The position numbers were made by a program, and so were the translations under genes. DNA of 64,000 nt, from positions 29,545 to 93,544 of the forward strand of contig VEQP01000010.1 of the NCBI GenBank assembly GCA_018883185.1. The letters are read 5' to 3'. The notes below the pieces were generated by a model that was not told the DNA's origin, did no database searches, and saw nothing but the letters and a program-made list of their open reading frames with translations. The stretch comes from Nevskiaceae bacterium (GTDB lineage: Bacteria; Pseudomonadota; Gammaproteobacteria; Steroidobacterales; Steroidobacteraceae). The stretch's first letter is position 1; each line of letters starts with the position of its first letter. This document shows positions 28,958 to 38,029 of the stretch, in pieces.

Positions 28958-30372
28958 TCGTCGGCCGCGGGCGTTGCGTCGGTGGGTCGGGTGGCTTTCC
29001 GCCACCCCCGGCCGCTCGACCACTGCGCCACGCCCGCGGCCAGGCGCTGGCTCTGACGCTGCCGCTACTAGCGGTGCTGGTGGTTGCGCTGTGGTGGGCC
29101 TACGACGCCGGGCAAGCGGTCACGGAAAAACGGCGACTCGCACAAACGGCCGATGCCTTGGCGCTGAGTGCAGCGACTTGGCAATCGCGCGCGCTGAATT
29201 TCGACGCTTACACGAACCGGGCAATCATCGCCAACGAGGCGGCGATCGCCCAGTCGGTCAGCCTTCGTGGCTGGTCGCGGTACATGAACGACCTGCTGCT
29301 CAAGACCGCCGTGCTCACGGCTTGGATCCCCTACGTCGATGCGGCCACCCTCAGCCTGCAGCGTCTTTGGGCGGGCCTCGATCGCGGTCTGCAGCCAGGG
29401 CTATCAGCGTTCGAGGGGATGACGACGCTGGTTGATCAGGACATCGCAGCGGCGCAGCGAGCCATGCATCTGGCCACGGCAGAGGTCGTTCCGGCGAGCA
29501 TTCGTGAGTCGCTGCAAAGCGGCGACAGCCGCGTGTCCCTGAGTGTAGGCGGCGAGGCCGCATTGATCGCCTGGCAGGTGGAGTGGGTTCGCTTCGCGTC
29601 GTTCTATGGTGGCGCGTGGCGATGGCGGCAGAAAGACGTACTCGAGCGCTCGCTCGATGGTTTCACGACACGCCGCAATAACACCTGGCGTCCACTATTC
29701 GGAGTCGACATCGTTCGCCTCGAGAAGCGCGGCGGCACCGACTTGATAGGCTTTGATACTTGGCGTGCACTCGACACGCTGTCAGAACATCAGCGTCGCT
29801 ACGTGATTTTTGGCCGAATGCGCGAACAGGTGCCGCTCGTTTGGGCTGCCGTGCAAAGCGGCATCGCAACCGCAGCACGCGGGATGCACGGCAACGCGCT
29901 GCAGGTAAATCCCGCCGCTTCGCGGGCAGCGCTCTCGAGCATGCGCCGGGACCGGATCTATCGCGGCTTGCCCTCCGTTTGGGATTTATCGGCCGCGCAG
30001 CGTGCTCAATTCGACCCGCCTCGCATCCCGGTACGTCTCGTGCGCCGACCCGCCTCCGCGGGCGGAGCGGCGGACGTTTTGGGCTTGCGCAGCGTGACAG
30101 CGCTCAATGGTCAGGAGCATGTGCTGCAGCCTGCCTCGGAACCCACATCCCCACCGGAGTCAACGACTTCGCCGGCTGATGCGATGTTCGCAATCGCGGT
30201 GAGCACGAGCGAGTTTTCGCGCCCTTCGCCCCGCGCTGACGCTGCCATCGAGAAGCCGAATCTCTACACGCCGTTTTGGTACTCGCGCATGGTCGCACCC
30301 ACGGTGCCCGAGCGGGTGCTCATGGCCACGCTTGACGGGGATCCACTGTGGCTCGCGAGCCTTCCTCGATGA
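28954..30372 (+). CDS. TadG-like pilus assembly protein
   Basis: 472-aa protein with one N-terminal helix (ALALTLPLLAVLVVALWWAYDAGQ) followed by TEKRRLAQTADALALSAA, typical of the TadG/TadE-like group where the chain leaves the membrane into the periplasm. The large remaining region (about residues 75-472) has no motif I recognise. Unlike the other small pilus proteins here, its RGQ site lacks a Glu at +5, so processing by the prepilin peptidase is doubtful. It overlaps the Flp gene and the following TadE-like gene by four bases each. Likely an accessory Tad component. Confidence 0.75.
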   Translation: MIVGRGRCVGGSGGFPPPPAARPLRHARGQALALTLPLLAVLVVALWWAYDAGQAVTEKRRLAQTADALALSAATWQSRALNFDAYTNRAIIANEAAIAQSVSLRGWSRYMNDLLLKTAVLTAWIPYVDAATLSLQRLWAGLDRGLQPGLSAFEGMTTLVDQDIAAAQRAMHLATAEVVPASIRESLQSGDSRVSLSVGGEAALIAWQVEWVRFASFYGGAWRWRQKDVLERSLDGFTTRRNNTWRPLFGVDIVRLEKRGGTDLIGFDTWRALDTLSEHQRRYVIFGRMREQVPLVWAAVQSGIATAARGMHGNALQVNPAASRAALSSMRRDRIYRGLPSVWDLSAAQRAQFDPPRIPVRLVRRPASAGGAADVLGLRSVTALNGQEHVLQPASEPTSPPESTTSPADAMFAIAVSTSEFSRPSPRADAAIEKPNLYTPFWYSRMVAPTVPERVLMATLDGDPLWLASLPR

Positions 30373-31112
30373 CCACTGCGAACCATCCGCGCGCGGCATG
30401 TCTTGCCGCCCGCGGCCAAGCACTCATCGAGACCCTCCTCGTCGCCATGCTCGCCGTGCCGATGCTGCTCGGCATATTGTTTCTTTTCGAGTTGCAGGCT
30501 GCACAGCAGGCTACGCTCGCGACTACCCGCCAAGCGCTATTCCATTACCACTACGCACGGGGCACAGCCACTGCCGACGAAATCGCCGCTCGCGCCCGAA
30601 GCGAACATCTAGACACATTGTTCGTATCACAGCTGGGCTCGGTATCCGGCCAGCAGGTGTCGCTGTCGGCGACGACGCAATCACCGAGTGTGCAACGGGT
30701 CGAAGATGCGGCATTCACATTGCTTGAGCCTGCGCTCGGTGTCGGCGCAGGATCGTTCGATCTTGCGCGTGGCTCTGCAATGCGTGCGAGCGCGTCGATC
30801 GAGGTAACGAGTCCGAGCATCTTGCGGCTCGCGCTGGATGAGCCGCGCATCAGCCTCTCAGAAAGCCTATCGGCCTTGCATGACGACTGGTTTGCAAACA
30901 GCCGCGAGGTTGCCGTATCGCGTATAGCAGGGCTTGCGGTCACCGGACGGTTGCGCGAGTGGACTGAGCCGATGCAGGCCGTGAATGGCGCCATTGCCCT
31001 GCTTGAGCCGGCTTTTGCTGGTCTCTGCATCGGTCGGATCGACATCGATGTCGTCCCGGAGGATCGGGTGTATGGCGCCACGCCCACGGATCTGCGGAGC
31101 CGTCCATGCTGA
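30369..31112 (+). CDS. TadE-like pseudopilin (first copy)
   Basis: 247-aa Tad pseudopilin-like protein. The N-terminal leader ends at Gly16; the predicted mature protein begins QALIE, with Glu at +5, then a hydrophobic helix (TLLVAMLAVPMLLGILFLFEL). The remaining 200 residues form a periplasmic domain without recognised motifs. ATG 30369 overlaps the upstream stop by four bases; the in-frame ATG at 30348 lies seven codons earlier inside the preceding gene and is less likely. The 3' end overlaps the next gene by seven bases (ATGCTGA). Minor pilin or assembly role inferred from context and the prepilin signature. Confidence 0.75.
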   Translation: MTTANHPRAACLAARGQALIETLLVAMLAVPMLLGILFLFELQAAQQATLATTRQALFHYHYARGTATADEIAARARSEHLDTLFVSQLGSVSGQQVSLSATTQSPSVQRVEDAAFTLLEPALGVGAGSFDLARGSAMRASASIEVTSPSILRLALDEPRISLSESLSALHDDWFANSREVAVSRIAGLAVTGRLREWTEPMQAVNGAIALLEPAFAGLCIGRIDIDVVPEDRVYGATPTDLRSRPC

Positions 31113-31828
31113 ACCGATCTCGAGGGCGCGCCGCTGCTCGCTGGCTCGCCTCGTTCATCTCACTCGCGATCGTGCCGCCGACGATCGTGAGCGCCGAATC
31201 TCAACCCGCCGCTGAGGCGGCGACGCTCAAGTTCCGCGTTAACGGAGTACCGCTGCATGCCAAGGCCATCCGCGTTTCGTTGCCTCAGCAGGTGCTCACG
31301 GAGGCGCTGCTGCGTGAATGGAGTACCGCCGCCGCGGGTCCCTCGCTGCACGTCGAGACATCGGCGCGCACGATCCTCGGACGACAGGTCGGGTTTTTGC
31401 ACGAGACCATTACCTTGAAAGTGATCGACGCCGGTCATACCGAAGTGCACATGGCCGTGCGCGACCTTCGTCAGCCCGTGGCGCCGCAGCCGCGCCTGCC
31501 GTTCACCGTGCCGCGTTCCTTCGCGCTGTTGAGCGTGGTGGAACAGGGTTCCGAGCCGATGGTCGCACAGACGTTTTCACTCGCTGCACGTGATACCGCA
31601 TCGAGTGTCATCAAGGCCGTTGATGGCGCATTACGCACAGCAGGCTGGTCGGTCAGCCCGGCGTTTCGTGCGCAGACGACACCGCAGTCGCAATCACGGG
31701 CGCCGCGCCCTACGCCGGCCGACGTGGTGCTTTGGGCGAGCCGAAACGACCGTCAGTTGCAGGTGGTCATCGTTCCGAGTTCGCAGGGCAGCACGGTGAT
31801 CGTGCAGGTCTCCGCTCATGCACCGTAA
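31106..31828 (+). CDS. Hypothetical exported protein in Tad locus
   Basis: 240-aa protein I do not recognise. The N-terminus is a signal peptide (ARWLASFISLAIVPPTIVSAES). The mature part is beta-rich with no cysteine pair or catalytic motif. The mid-region ends in LPFTVPRSFALLSVVEQG, and a Ser/Pro/Arg-rich linker (TTPQSQSRAPRPTP) precedes the final 45 residues. It overlaps the TadE-like gene by seven bases and the 61-aa prepilin-like gene by 11, so it is embedded in the operon. A periplasmic accessory role in pilus assembly is inferred only from position. Confidence 0.6.
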   Translation: MLNRSRGRAAARWLASFISLAIVPPTIVSAESQPAAEAATLKFRVNGVPLHAKAIRVSLPQQVLTEALLREWSTAAAGPSLHVETSARTILGRQVGFLHETITLKVIDAGHTEVHMAVRDLRQPVAPQPRLPFTVPRSFALLSVVEQGSEPMVAQTFSLAARDTASSVIKAVDGALRTAGWSVSPAFRAQTTPQSQSRAPRPTPADVVLWASRNDRQLQVVIVPSSQGSTVIVQVSAHAP

Positions 31829-32003
31829 AGGCTCGTTCAGTGCAGCGCGCGGGCAGGTGATGGCCGAGTTCACGCTCGTGTGCTTGCTCGTCGTTTTGGT
31901 GTTGGTTGTTCCTTGGGTCGATGACGTTTCCCCCGCCGAGCAGTTGTTGCAGGCGGTGGTCAAGGTCGCCGTGGCGTTCAGGCACTGGTTGCTCTTGGTG
32001 TGA
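31818..32003 (+). CDS. Small prepilin-like protein (61 aa)
   Basis: 61-residue protein with a class III prepilin-like N-terminus: the leader ends at Gly12, followed by QVMAEF, which places Glu at +5 and an aromatic at +6. A hydrophobic helix (TLVCLLVVLVLVVPW) follows. The C-terminal 30 residues are amphipathic with a final LLLV. It is too short to be a full TadE/TadF and resembles a minor pilin. The start overlaps the preceding gene by 11 bases, and cpaB begins 17 bases downstream. Unusual as a gene, but frame, position and signature all support it. Confidence 0.6.
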   Translation: MHRKGSFSAARGQVMAEFTLVCLLVVLVLVVPWVDDVSPAEQLLQAVVKVAVAFRHWLLLV

Positions 32004-32019
32004 GATTTCGGGGAATTGC

Positions 32020-32907
32020 ATGATGGGAAAGCTCCGTTTCAACAACTCCGTACTGCTATTGCTGGTGGCTGTAGTGTGCGGCGTACTCGCGTTCTTTGGT
32101 GCGCGACGCTATCTCGCCGAAAGCACTGCGGCCGTACGCCAGAGCTGGGAGCAGCGCTACAACCCTGTCCCAGTTCTCGTGGCAGCGCGTGACTTGCCGG
32201 CGGGTCGCAGCCTCGAAGTGGCGGATCTCGCGCGTCGCGCTGTGCCTTCCGCGTTTGTGCCGCGCGGAGCGTTTCGCCCAGAGGACATCGCCCGCGCGAC
32301 AGGCAAGCCACTGCTGGTACCGCTCGGTGCGGGTGAGCCTCTCGTTCTGACGCAATTGCTGCAAAAGGCCGATCCCACGCTGGCAGCACGGCTACGAGGC
32401 GGCGCGCGCGCGGTCACTGTACCGGTTGATGAGGTCAGTTCGCAGGCGGGATTGGTTCGTCCCGGTGATCACATCGACTTGATGCTGGCCGAGGAGCGTG
32501 TGCAGGGGACTGGTCGGTGTGTGCTTGTACGGCCACTGCTTGAGACGGTCAGAGTATTAGCGACGGGCCAACGGCAAAACGATCCCTCACGAAGCGCAGA
32601 GGCGGCTCTTCGTAGCAGTGCCGATGACTCCGTCGATTACTCCACCATCACGCTCGACGTGACGCCGGAGCAGGCGCAGCAGTTGGCAATCGCGCTGCGG
32701 ATCGGCGAATTAATACCCATGTTGCGCGGCGAATCCGACGTTCATCCGACCCGTCTCGCGTCGCGAGGCTCAGGGTCAAGCGCCTGCACGGCCGACAGCG
32801 CGGGATCGAGCTCATCGCCCCGTCGTGCCCTTGGGCACAGCATCGAAGTGATGGTGGGTGGCGATGCCGGCGCAGGGAAAACACGCCATTGGTTCCCAGG
32901 CGGTTGA
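32020..32907 (+). CDS. cpaB: Flp pilus assembly protein CpaB (RcpC)
   Basis: 295-aa periplasmic-facing component of the Tad secretion system, thought to help the secretin. An N-terminal membrane helix (LLLLVAVVCGVLAFFGA) leads into a SAF domain (NPVPVLVAARDLPAGRSLEVADL, about residues 46-110) with TGKPLLVPLGAGEPL, and then the RcpC/CpaB domain (RAVTVPVDEVSSQAGLVRPG, DHIDLML). The C-terminus is low-complexity and Ser/Gly-rich. Two adjacent ATGs (32020, 32023) follow GGGGA at a good distance; I give the first. Confidence 0.9.
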   Translation: MMGKLRFNNSVLLLLVAVVCGVLAFFGARRYLAESTAAVRQSWEQRYNPVPVLVAARDLPAGRSLEVADLARRAVPSAFVPRGAFRPEDIARATGKPLLVPLGAGEPLVLTQLLQKADPTLAARLRGGARAVTVPVDEVSSQAGLVRPGDHIDLMLAEERVQGTGRCVLVRPLLETVRVLATGQRQNDPSRSAEAALRSSADDSVDYSTITLDVTPEQAQQLAIALRIGELIPMLRGESDVHPTRLASRGSGSSACTADSAGSSSSPRRALGHSIEVMVGGDAGAGKTRHWFPGG

Positions 32908-32948
32908 GGCCGAGGCGTCGGGTATGAGGACCAACGATAGAGGGTGAC

Positions 32949-34253
32949 ATGAAATATCTGCGATGGATTATGTTGGGCGTGCTGGCATGCATCGCTGCGC
33001 TGCGCTGCATCGACGCGGTGGCGGAGCCCGCCAGTGGGCCGATCGATGATGCGCCGATCAATCTGTTCGTCGGCGACAGTCGTGTGCTTGATTTGGCCAC
33101 CACACGCATCGCTGTCGGAAACGGCAAGGTGCTCTCTGCGGCGCCGGTGAGTGCACAGCAAATCGTGCTCATCGGAGTGGCGCCTGGCAGTACGGTGCTA
33201 CAGCTATGGTTGCGCAACGGGTCGCAGCGCCGAATCGAAGTCGTCGTTACCGCCAATGATTTGCAAGCCACGCTGCGCGCGGTGCAGGGCATGCTGCAAG
33301 GCATCGAGGGGGTCGATGCGCGGCTTGCGGGGCAACGGATCCTGCTTGAGGGAGATAGTGCAGATGCGCGGGCGCGAGAGCGCGCCGCGGCGATCGCCGG
33401 GTTGTTTCCGGGTGTTGTCATCGATTTCGTCGGCAAGCTCGGCTGGGAGAGCATGGTCCATGTCGATGTGCGCATCGTCGAGTTTCGCCGCGGTCGGCTT
33501 CGCGAGCTCGGGATCCGCTGGCGGGACGAAATCAGCGGCCCGAGTGCCGGCGTCATCGCGGACTTCGTCCACAACGATCGCTTTCGAGTGCGAGCGGAGA
33601 ACGACCTGATCCCCGAGACCGCCTTCGATCCGTTGCCCGCGCGGGCTGCGGCACGAGGGTACCTGGGCGTGTCAACGGTGCTCGACTCGCGTCTTCGTGC
33701 GCTCGAGGAGACGGGCGAGGCGCTGCTGGTGGCTGAGCCGCGTTTGAGTTGTCGCAGCGGCGGCGCAGCGCGCTTCGTCGCGGGCGGTGAAATCCCTGTA
33801 CCCGTCACCAACAGTGTTGGCGCAACGGACGTTGAGTTCCGCGAATACGGGGTGATTCTCGACGTCAAGCCGGTCGCCGATGCTCAAGGGGCGATTTTCG
33901 TCAGAGTCGAGACGGAACTCAGCCAAGTGGACAATGCGCAACGGGTCGCCGGAATTCCGGGATTGCTGAAGCGTCGCTCCGTCACCGATGTCAACCTGCG
34001 CAGTGGCGAAACAGTCGTGATCGCCGGTCTCGCCAATCGCCAGCGCAGTGTCGATACCTCGGGTGTTCCAGCGTTGGCGCGGATTCCGGTGATGGGACGA
34101 CTGTTCGGGGTGCGAGGCAAACGAGCTGACGAATCGGAGCTCGTGATCTTTTTGACACCGCGCATCGAGAGCGCGGATACGCCCGCAGAAACGCCGGAAT
34201 TAATGAAACGCACCCAGGAACGCATCGACTCTTTTGATCGAAAGGGGGCATGA
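32949..34253 (+). CDS. cpaC: Tad outer-membrane secretin CpaC (RcpA)
   Basis: 434-aa secretin that forms the outer-membrane channel for the Flp pilus. The signal peptide (WIMLGVLACIAALRC region) ends about residue 26. It is followed by the pilus-assembly N-terminal domain (INLFVGDSRVLDLATTRIAVGN), a BON-like central part, and the C-terminal secretin domain with ARFVAGGEIPVPV, VEFREYGVILDVKPV and SGETVVIAGL. Upstream GAGGG is well spaced. It lies 41 bases after cpaB and ends one base before the cpaF start. Confidence 0.93.
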   Translation: MKYLRWIMLGVLACIAALRCIDAVAEPASGPIDDAPINLFVGDSRVLDLATTRIAVGNGKVLSAAPVSAQQIVLIGVAPGSTVLQLWLRNGSQRRIEVVVTANDLQATLRAVQGMLQGIEGVDARLAGQRILLEGDSADARARERAAAIAGLFPGVVIDFVGKLGWESMVHVDVRIVEFRRGRLRELGIRWRDEISGPSAGVIADFVHNDRFRVRAENDLIPETAFDPLPARAAARGYLGVSTVLDSRLRALEETGEALLVAEPRLSCRSGGAARFVAGGEIPVPVTNSVGATDVEFREYGVILDVKPVADAQGAIFVRVETELSQVDNAQRVAGIPGLLKRRSVTDVNLRSGETVVIAGLANRQRSVDTSGVPALARIPVMGRLFGVRGKRADESELVIFLTPRIESADTPAETPELMKRTQERIDSFDRKGA

Positions 34254-34254
34254 G

Positions 34255-35916
34255 ATGCAAGCGAGAATCGTCGATCGAACCGGGCAAACCCGTACCGTAC
34301 CGTTGACGAGTGGTGCGCAGTGGATTGGTTCCGGCGCCGACTGTCCGATTCGCGTGCGTGGTTCGGGCGTCGGTGTACACCACGTACGCCTTGAGTTATG
34401 CGCGGAGGGACGATACAGCATCGTTGATCTCGGTTGTCCTGCCGGCACGCGCGTCAATGGCGAGCGTGTGGTGACTGCGGGTCCGCTCGGTGCTTGGGAT
34501 GTGGTGCACGTCGGTGACTGCGACATACGCATCGAGCCTGCCCCTCCGGCGGGCGCAGAGCGTGGGGAGGCGGTCCCGGTGGCAGCGCAGTTGGACTCGT
34601 CCGGTCATGACGCGGTTACCTTGGGATCGGCGTGCCATGAGTCAGCGCGCCTCGAAGCGGCGGGGCGTTTACACAAACGACTGCTGACGCAATTCGATTT
34701 GCGTCGACAAGACGTCGCAAGCATGTCGGATGCGGCGCTGCGCGAATTGGCCACGCAGCTTCTGCAGCCTTTGCTGCCCGACGAAGCGGCGCGCAGCGGC
34801 AGCACGGCGGCCGAGCTGCTGCGGTTTGTGCTCGATGAGGCACTCGGCCTCGGACCTCTCGAGTCCTTGCTTGCCGATGACGAGGTGCGCGAAATCATGA
34901 TTAATGGCGCAGGGCTGATTTTCGTCGAACGCGCCGGTCGTTTGCAGCGAGCCGATACCTGTTTCAGCGGTGAGCCGGCACTGCGCGGCATCATCGAGAG
35001 GATCGTCACGCCCATCGGTCGACGAGTCGACGACGCATCCCCCATGGTCGATGCGCGACTGCCTGACGGCTCTCGAGTCAACGTGGTGATTCCGCCGCTC
35101 GCCGTGCGGGGTACGGCGGTGACCATTCGTCGTTTTGGTCGGCGGCGACTCACTGCCGCGGATTTGCTGCAGGGCGGGGCACTCGATGCGGCCATGCTCG
35201 AGTTCTTACGGATCTGCGTCGAGCAGCGACGGAACATATTGGTCTCTGGCGGGACTGGCTCGGGTAAGACAACGCTGCTTAATGTGCTCTCCAGTCTGAT
35301 TCCATCGGGCGAGCGGGTGGTCACCATCGAAGACTCCGCCGAGCTTGCTTTCAATCATCCCAATCTTGTCTCACTCGAGACTCGCCCCCGCAACATCGAG
35401 GGACGCGGCGAGATCACCATTCGCGATCTGGTCCGTAACTCGCTGCGCATGAGGCCCGATCGCATCGTCATTGGCGAGTGTCGGGGCGGCGAGACCTTGG
35501 ACATGCTGCAAGCCATGAACACAGGTCACGACGGGTCATTGAGCACCGTTCACGCCAACAGTCCTAGGGAGCTGCTCTCGCGCCTGGAAGTGATGGTGCT
35601 GATGTCCGGCGTCGAGTTGCCGGTAAGCGCGATCCGCGAGCAGATCGCAGGTTCGGTGCAGATCATCGTGCATCAAGCCCGGTATCCCTGTGGAGCTCGG
35701 CGTATTACCCGCATCACTGAGTTGACAGGCGTCATCGCAGGCACGATTCAAACGCAGGATATTTTCAGGTTCGTGGCCGAAGCACCGGATATCGAGGGGC
35801 GCAGTCGCGGCCGATTCGAGGCCACAGGTCATGTACCGCAGTTCTACGAGGAGCTACGCCGGGGAGGGCGGTCCCTCGATTTGGGTCTGTTCGGCGTCGC
35901 AACGGGCGCGCGATGA
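34255..35916 (+). CDS. cpaF: FHA domain fused to Tad ATPase CpaF
   Basis: 553-aa hexameric secretion ATPase that drives Tad pilus assembly, with an unusual N-terminal FHA-like domain (about residues 1-95). The FHA fold is suggested by [20 protein letters not shown], but the canonical Arg (GR) is Ser26 and the phosphothreonine-binding Ser is Gly40, so phospho-recognition may be lost. The CpaF part begins near residue 135. It contains Walker [10 protein letters not shown] (332-340), Walker B-region [12 protein letters not shown] (400-411) and [13 protein letters not shown] with its His. AAGGGGG precedes ATG 34255. It overlaps tadB by four bases. Confidence 0.95.
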   Translation: MQARIVDRTGQTRTVPLTSGAQWIGSGADCPIRVRGSGVGVHHVRLELCAEGRYSIVDLGCPAGTRVNGERVVTAGPLGAWDVVHVGDCDIRIEPAPPAGAERGEAVPVAAQLDSSGHDAVTLGSACHESARLEAAGRLHKRLLTQFDLRRQDVASMSDAALRELATQLLQPLLPDEAARSGSTAAELLRFVLDEALGLGPLESLLADDEVREIMINGAGLIFVERAGRLQRADTCFSGEPALRGIIERIVTPIGRRVDDASPMVDARLPDGSRVNVVIPPLAVRGTAVTIRRFGRRRLTAADLLQGGALDAAMLEFLRICVEQRRNILVSGGTGSGKTTLLNVLSSLIPSGERVVTIEDSAELAFNHPNLVSLETRPRNIEGRGEITIRDLVRNSLRMRPDRIVIGECRGGETLDMLQAMNTGHDGSLSTVHANSPRELLSRLEVMVLMSGVELPVSAIREQIAGSVQIIVHQARYPCGARRITRITELTGVIAGTIQTQDIFRFVAEAPDIEGRSRGRFEATGHVPQFYEELRRGGRSLDLGLFGVATGAR

Positions 35917-36764
35917 ACTCGACCGGTTGGCTGCTTGCGGCGGCATTCGCGACGGTTGCGGCGCTCGCGGGGATCGTTGCGGTTACGGCACTGCGCTGGG
36001 GGACAGAGCAGCATTCGGCCCGCTTGTCGCATTTGAGTGGAGTGCGCTTCGCCGAGTTGTTTCTGTTTCTTGATCCGGCGCAGTTCATCAAGCTGAACCT
36101 CATTGCGCTGCTGTGTTTGCCCCTGCTCTCGTGGCCGTTGGTTGGGGCGTTCGGTGCTGGGTTCATATTTGTATTGATATTGGTAATGCCGGGCGCCGCC
36201 TATCGTTGGTTGCATGCGCGTCGCCGCCGGGCCCTGCAGACCCAACTGCCGGATGTGGCGACCGCACTGGCCGCGGGCTTGCGCTCAGGTTTGAGTCTCG
36301 GGCAAGCCATGGATCAAATCGTTCGCTACCAACCCTCGCCCGTGGCGCAGGAGTTCGCTCTCATGTTGCGTGAGCATCGGGTCGGTCTGCCACTCGATCA
36401 AGCCTTGCACGGTTTGGCTGAGCGCAGCGGGTTGCATGACTTCCATCTGTTGGTGGCAACGCTGGGCATCGCACGGGACCTCGGGGGCGGGCTTGCCGAG
36501 GCGCTCGAGCGCTTTGCCTCGACGTTGCGGCGGCGCTTGGCTCTCGAGGAGCGGATTCGCGCACTGACCTCCCAGGGGCGTCTGCAGGGCGTGATCATGG
36601 GTGCGTTGCCACTGCTGCTTGGATGGGTGCTCTATTTGATGGAGCCGAGCATCATGGGTCGCTTGCTGACCGAGCCGCTTGGCTGGGCCGTACTCGCCGT
36701 AATCGGAGTGCTTGAGGTGGCGGGCTATTTTTTGATCCGGCGTATCGTCGATATCCGAGTGTGA
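35913..36764 (+). CDS. tadB: Tad inner-membrane platform protein TadB
   Basis: 283-aa type II secretion F-domain protein forming half of the Tad inner-membrane platform. Hydrophobic helices lie at the N-terminus (LLAAAFATVAALAGIVAVTAL), around residues 60-95, and at the C-terminus. The T2SSF cytoplasmic domain starts at LQTQLPDVATALAAGLRSG, with PSPVAQEFALMLREHRVG and LHDFHLLVATLGIARDLGG. It overlaps cpaF by four bases. tadC follows after 21 bases. Confidence 0.92.
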   Translation: MNSTGWLLAAAFATVAALAGIVAVTALRWGTEQHSARLSHLSGVRFAELFLFLDPAQFIKLNLIALLCLPLLSWPLVGAFGAGFIFVLILVMPGAAYRWLHARRRRALQTQLPDVATALAAGLRSGLSLGQAMDQIVRYQPSPVAQEFALMLREHRVGLPLDQALHGLAERSGLHDFHLLVATLGIARDLGGGLAEALERFASTLRRRLALEERIRALTSQGRLQGVIMGALPLLLGWVLYLMEPSIMGRLLTEPLGWAVLAVIGVLEVAGYFLIRRIVDIRV

Positions 36765-36785
36765 GACAGGCGCATCGAGGGCGTC

Positions 36786-37670
36786 ATGGGTAACTCTGAG
36801 TTGCTGTCGGTGATGGTGCCACTCGCTGCGATGCTCGGCATCGCAGCGTTTCTTGCGTGGCTCTGGTCGATGGTCAGACGAGCGCGTCCCGCTGCGCGCT
36901 CGATGCGCCGCTCGCTTCATCGCACGCGTGCTCTGCCGTGGTGGTTGCGCGCACTGTTGCCGTGGTCCAGCTCTCTGGTAGGCGTGGTCGGGCCGCGACT
37001 GCCGCTGTCGATGCGGCATGGCGTGCAGTGGATGCTACGCAGAGCGGGTTTCGACGAACATCTGTTGCCGCAACAGTTCGTGGTGGTGTCTCTTTTATTG
37101 CCCACGTGTGCGGCAGTCATCTTGGCGCTCTTCGGCGTGTCGGGTACCGCGCTGGGGCTCACTACGCTGCTCGTCGCGGCATTGCCGTGGCTGTGGTTGC
37201 GTGATGCGGGTCGCCAGCGTTGCGATGAGATCGTGCGGGATTTGCCGTTATATGTGGACATGTTGACGTTGGCACTCGAGGCCGGAGGGGCCTTGAGCGT
37301 GGCACTACGGGTGGCGACCGAGCGCTCACCGGACAGCGTCTTGCGTCGGGCATTCCAACGAGTGCAGGGCGATTTGCGCGCCGGTCGCACGCGCGCCGAG
37401 GCCTTGCGAGCATTGGGGGAACGGCTCGATGTGCCCTCGGTCACCCCGCTGATTGCCGCCCTCGTGCAGGCTGATGCAAGCGGCGGGAGTCTGGCTGCCG
37501 TGCTACGCGCCCAGTCTGAGCAGCGTCTGAACGAACGGTTTTCCCGCGCCGAAAAGCTCGCGATGGAAGCGCCGGTGAAAATGCTGGCGCCGCTCGTGCT
37601 GTGTATTTTTCCCTGCACCTTCTTGATGCTCGGCTTTCCGATCCTGATTCGGTTTCTCGCAAGTCATTGA
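36786..37670 (+). CDS. tadC: Tad inner-membrane platform protein TadC
   Basis: 294-aa partner of TadB. It has an N-terminal helix, a basic stretch, two central helices (FVVVSLLLPTCAAVILALFG and TTLLVAALPWLWL), the T2SSF domain beginning RCDEIVRDLPLYVDMLTLALEAGG, and a final pair of hydrophobic segments ending FLMLGFPILIRFLASH. VTPLIAALVQADASGGSLA matches the conserved TadC core. It starts 21 bases after tadB. The DUF192 gene begins eight bases after its stop. Confidence 0.92.
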   Translation: MGNSELLSVMVPLAAMLGIAAFLAWLWSMVRRARPAARSMRRSLHRTRALPWWLRALLPWSSSLVGVVGPRLPLSMRHGVQWMLRRAGFDEHLLPQQFVVVSLLLPTCAAVILALFGVSGTALGLTTLLVAALPWLWLRDAGRQRCDEIVRDLPLYVDMLTLALEAGGALSVALRVATERSPDSVLRRAFQRVQGDLRAGRTRAEALRALGERLDVPSVTPLIAALVQADASGGSLAAVLRAQSEQRLNERFSRAEKLAMEAPVKMLAPLVLCIFPCTFLMLGFPILIRFLASH

Positions 37671-37678
37671 AGCCATCG

Positions 37679-38029
37679 ATGGATTTGCCTCGGTTGTACA
37701 TCGACGGTCAGCGCACGGATCTGCGTGTCTGCGTGGCGTGGACTTTTGCGGCACGTACTTTCGGGATGCTGCGCTCGCTACGCTGGCAGCGGTTTGACGT
37801 GCTGTGTCTGCCGCGCTGCACAGCCGTGCACACCTGCTTTGTGCCGGTGCCCATCGATGTGCTGTTCGTCGACCGCAGGGGTCGCGTATTGCAGATTGAA
37901 CAGGCATTACCACCATGGCGCATCGCGCTACTGAGGCAGGCGGACTCGGTCTGGGAGTTGCCCGCTGGGTTTGCGAGGGCATGCTCGATCGAGCGCGGCA
38001 GTCGGTTGCAGGCGTGGCCGTCATGCTGA
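37679..38029 (+). CDS. DUF192 family protein within the Tad locus
   Basis: 116-aa protein matching DUF192 (COG1430). Visible features are the AARTFGMLRSLRW segment and the family signature VHTCFVPVPIDVLFVDRRG followed by VLQIEQALPPWR and VWELPAG. The usual HTFGM core reads HTCFV here. The family's function is unknown, and many members are exported, but this one lacks a signal peptide. It sits between tadC and the second TadE-like gene, which overlaps its end by seven bases (ATGCTGA), so it belongs to the operon. A link to pilus biogenesis is inferred from position. Confidence 0.78.
   Translation: MDLPRLYIDGQRTDLRVCVAWTFAARTFGMLRSLRWQRFDVLCLPRCTAVHTCFVPVPIDVLFVDRRGRVLQIEQALPPWRIALLRQADSVWELPAGFARACSIERGSRLQAWPSC

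Noticed and set aside
34255..34540. Separate FHA gene upstream of cpaF
   Set aside because: The frame is continuous with the ATPase, and there is no stop or second ribosome binding site before residue 135, so it is a fusion.
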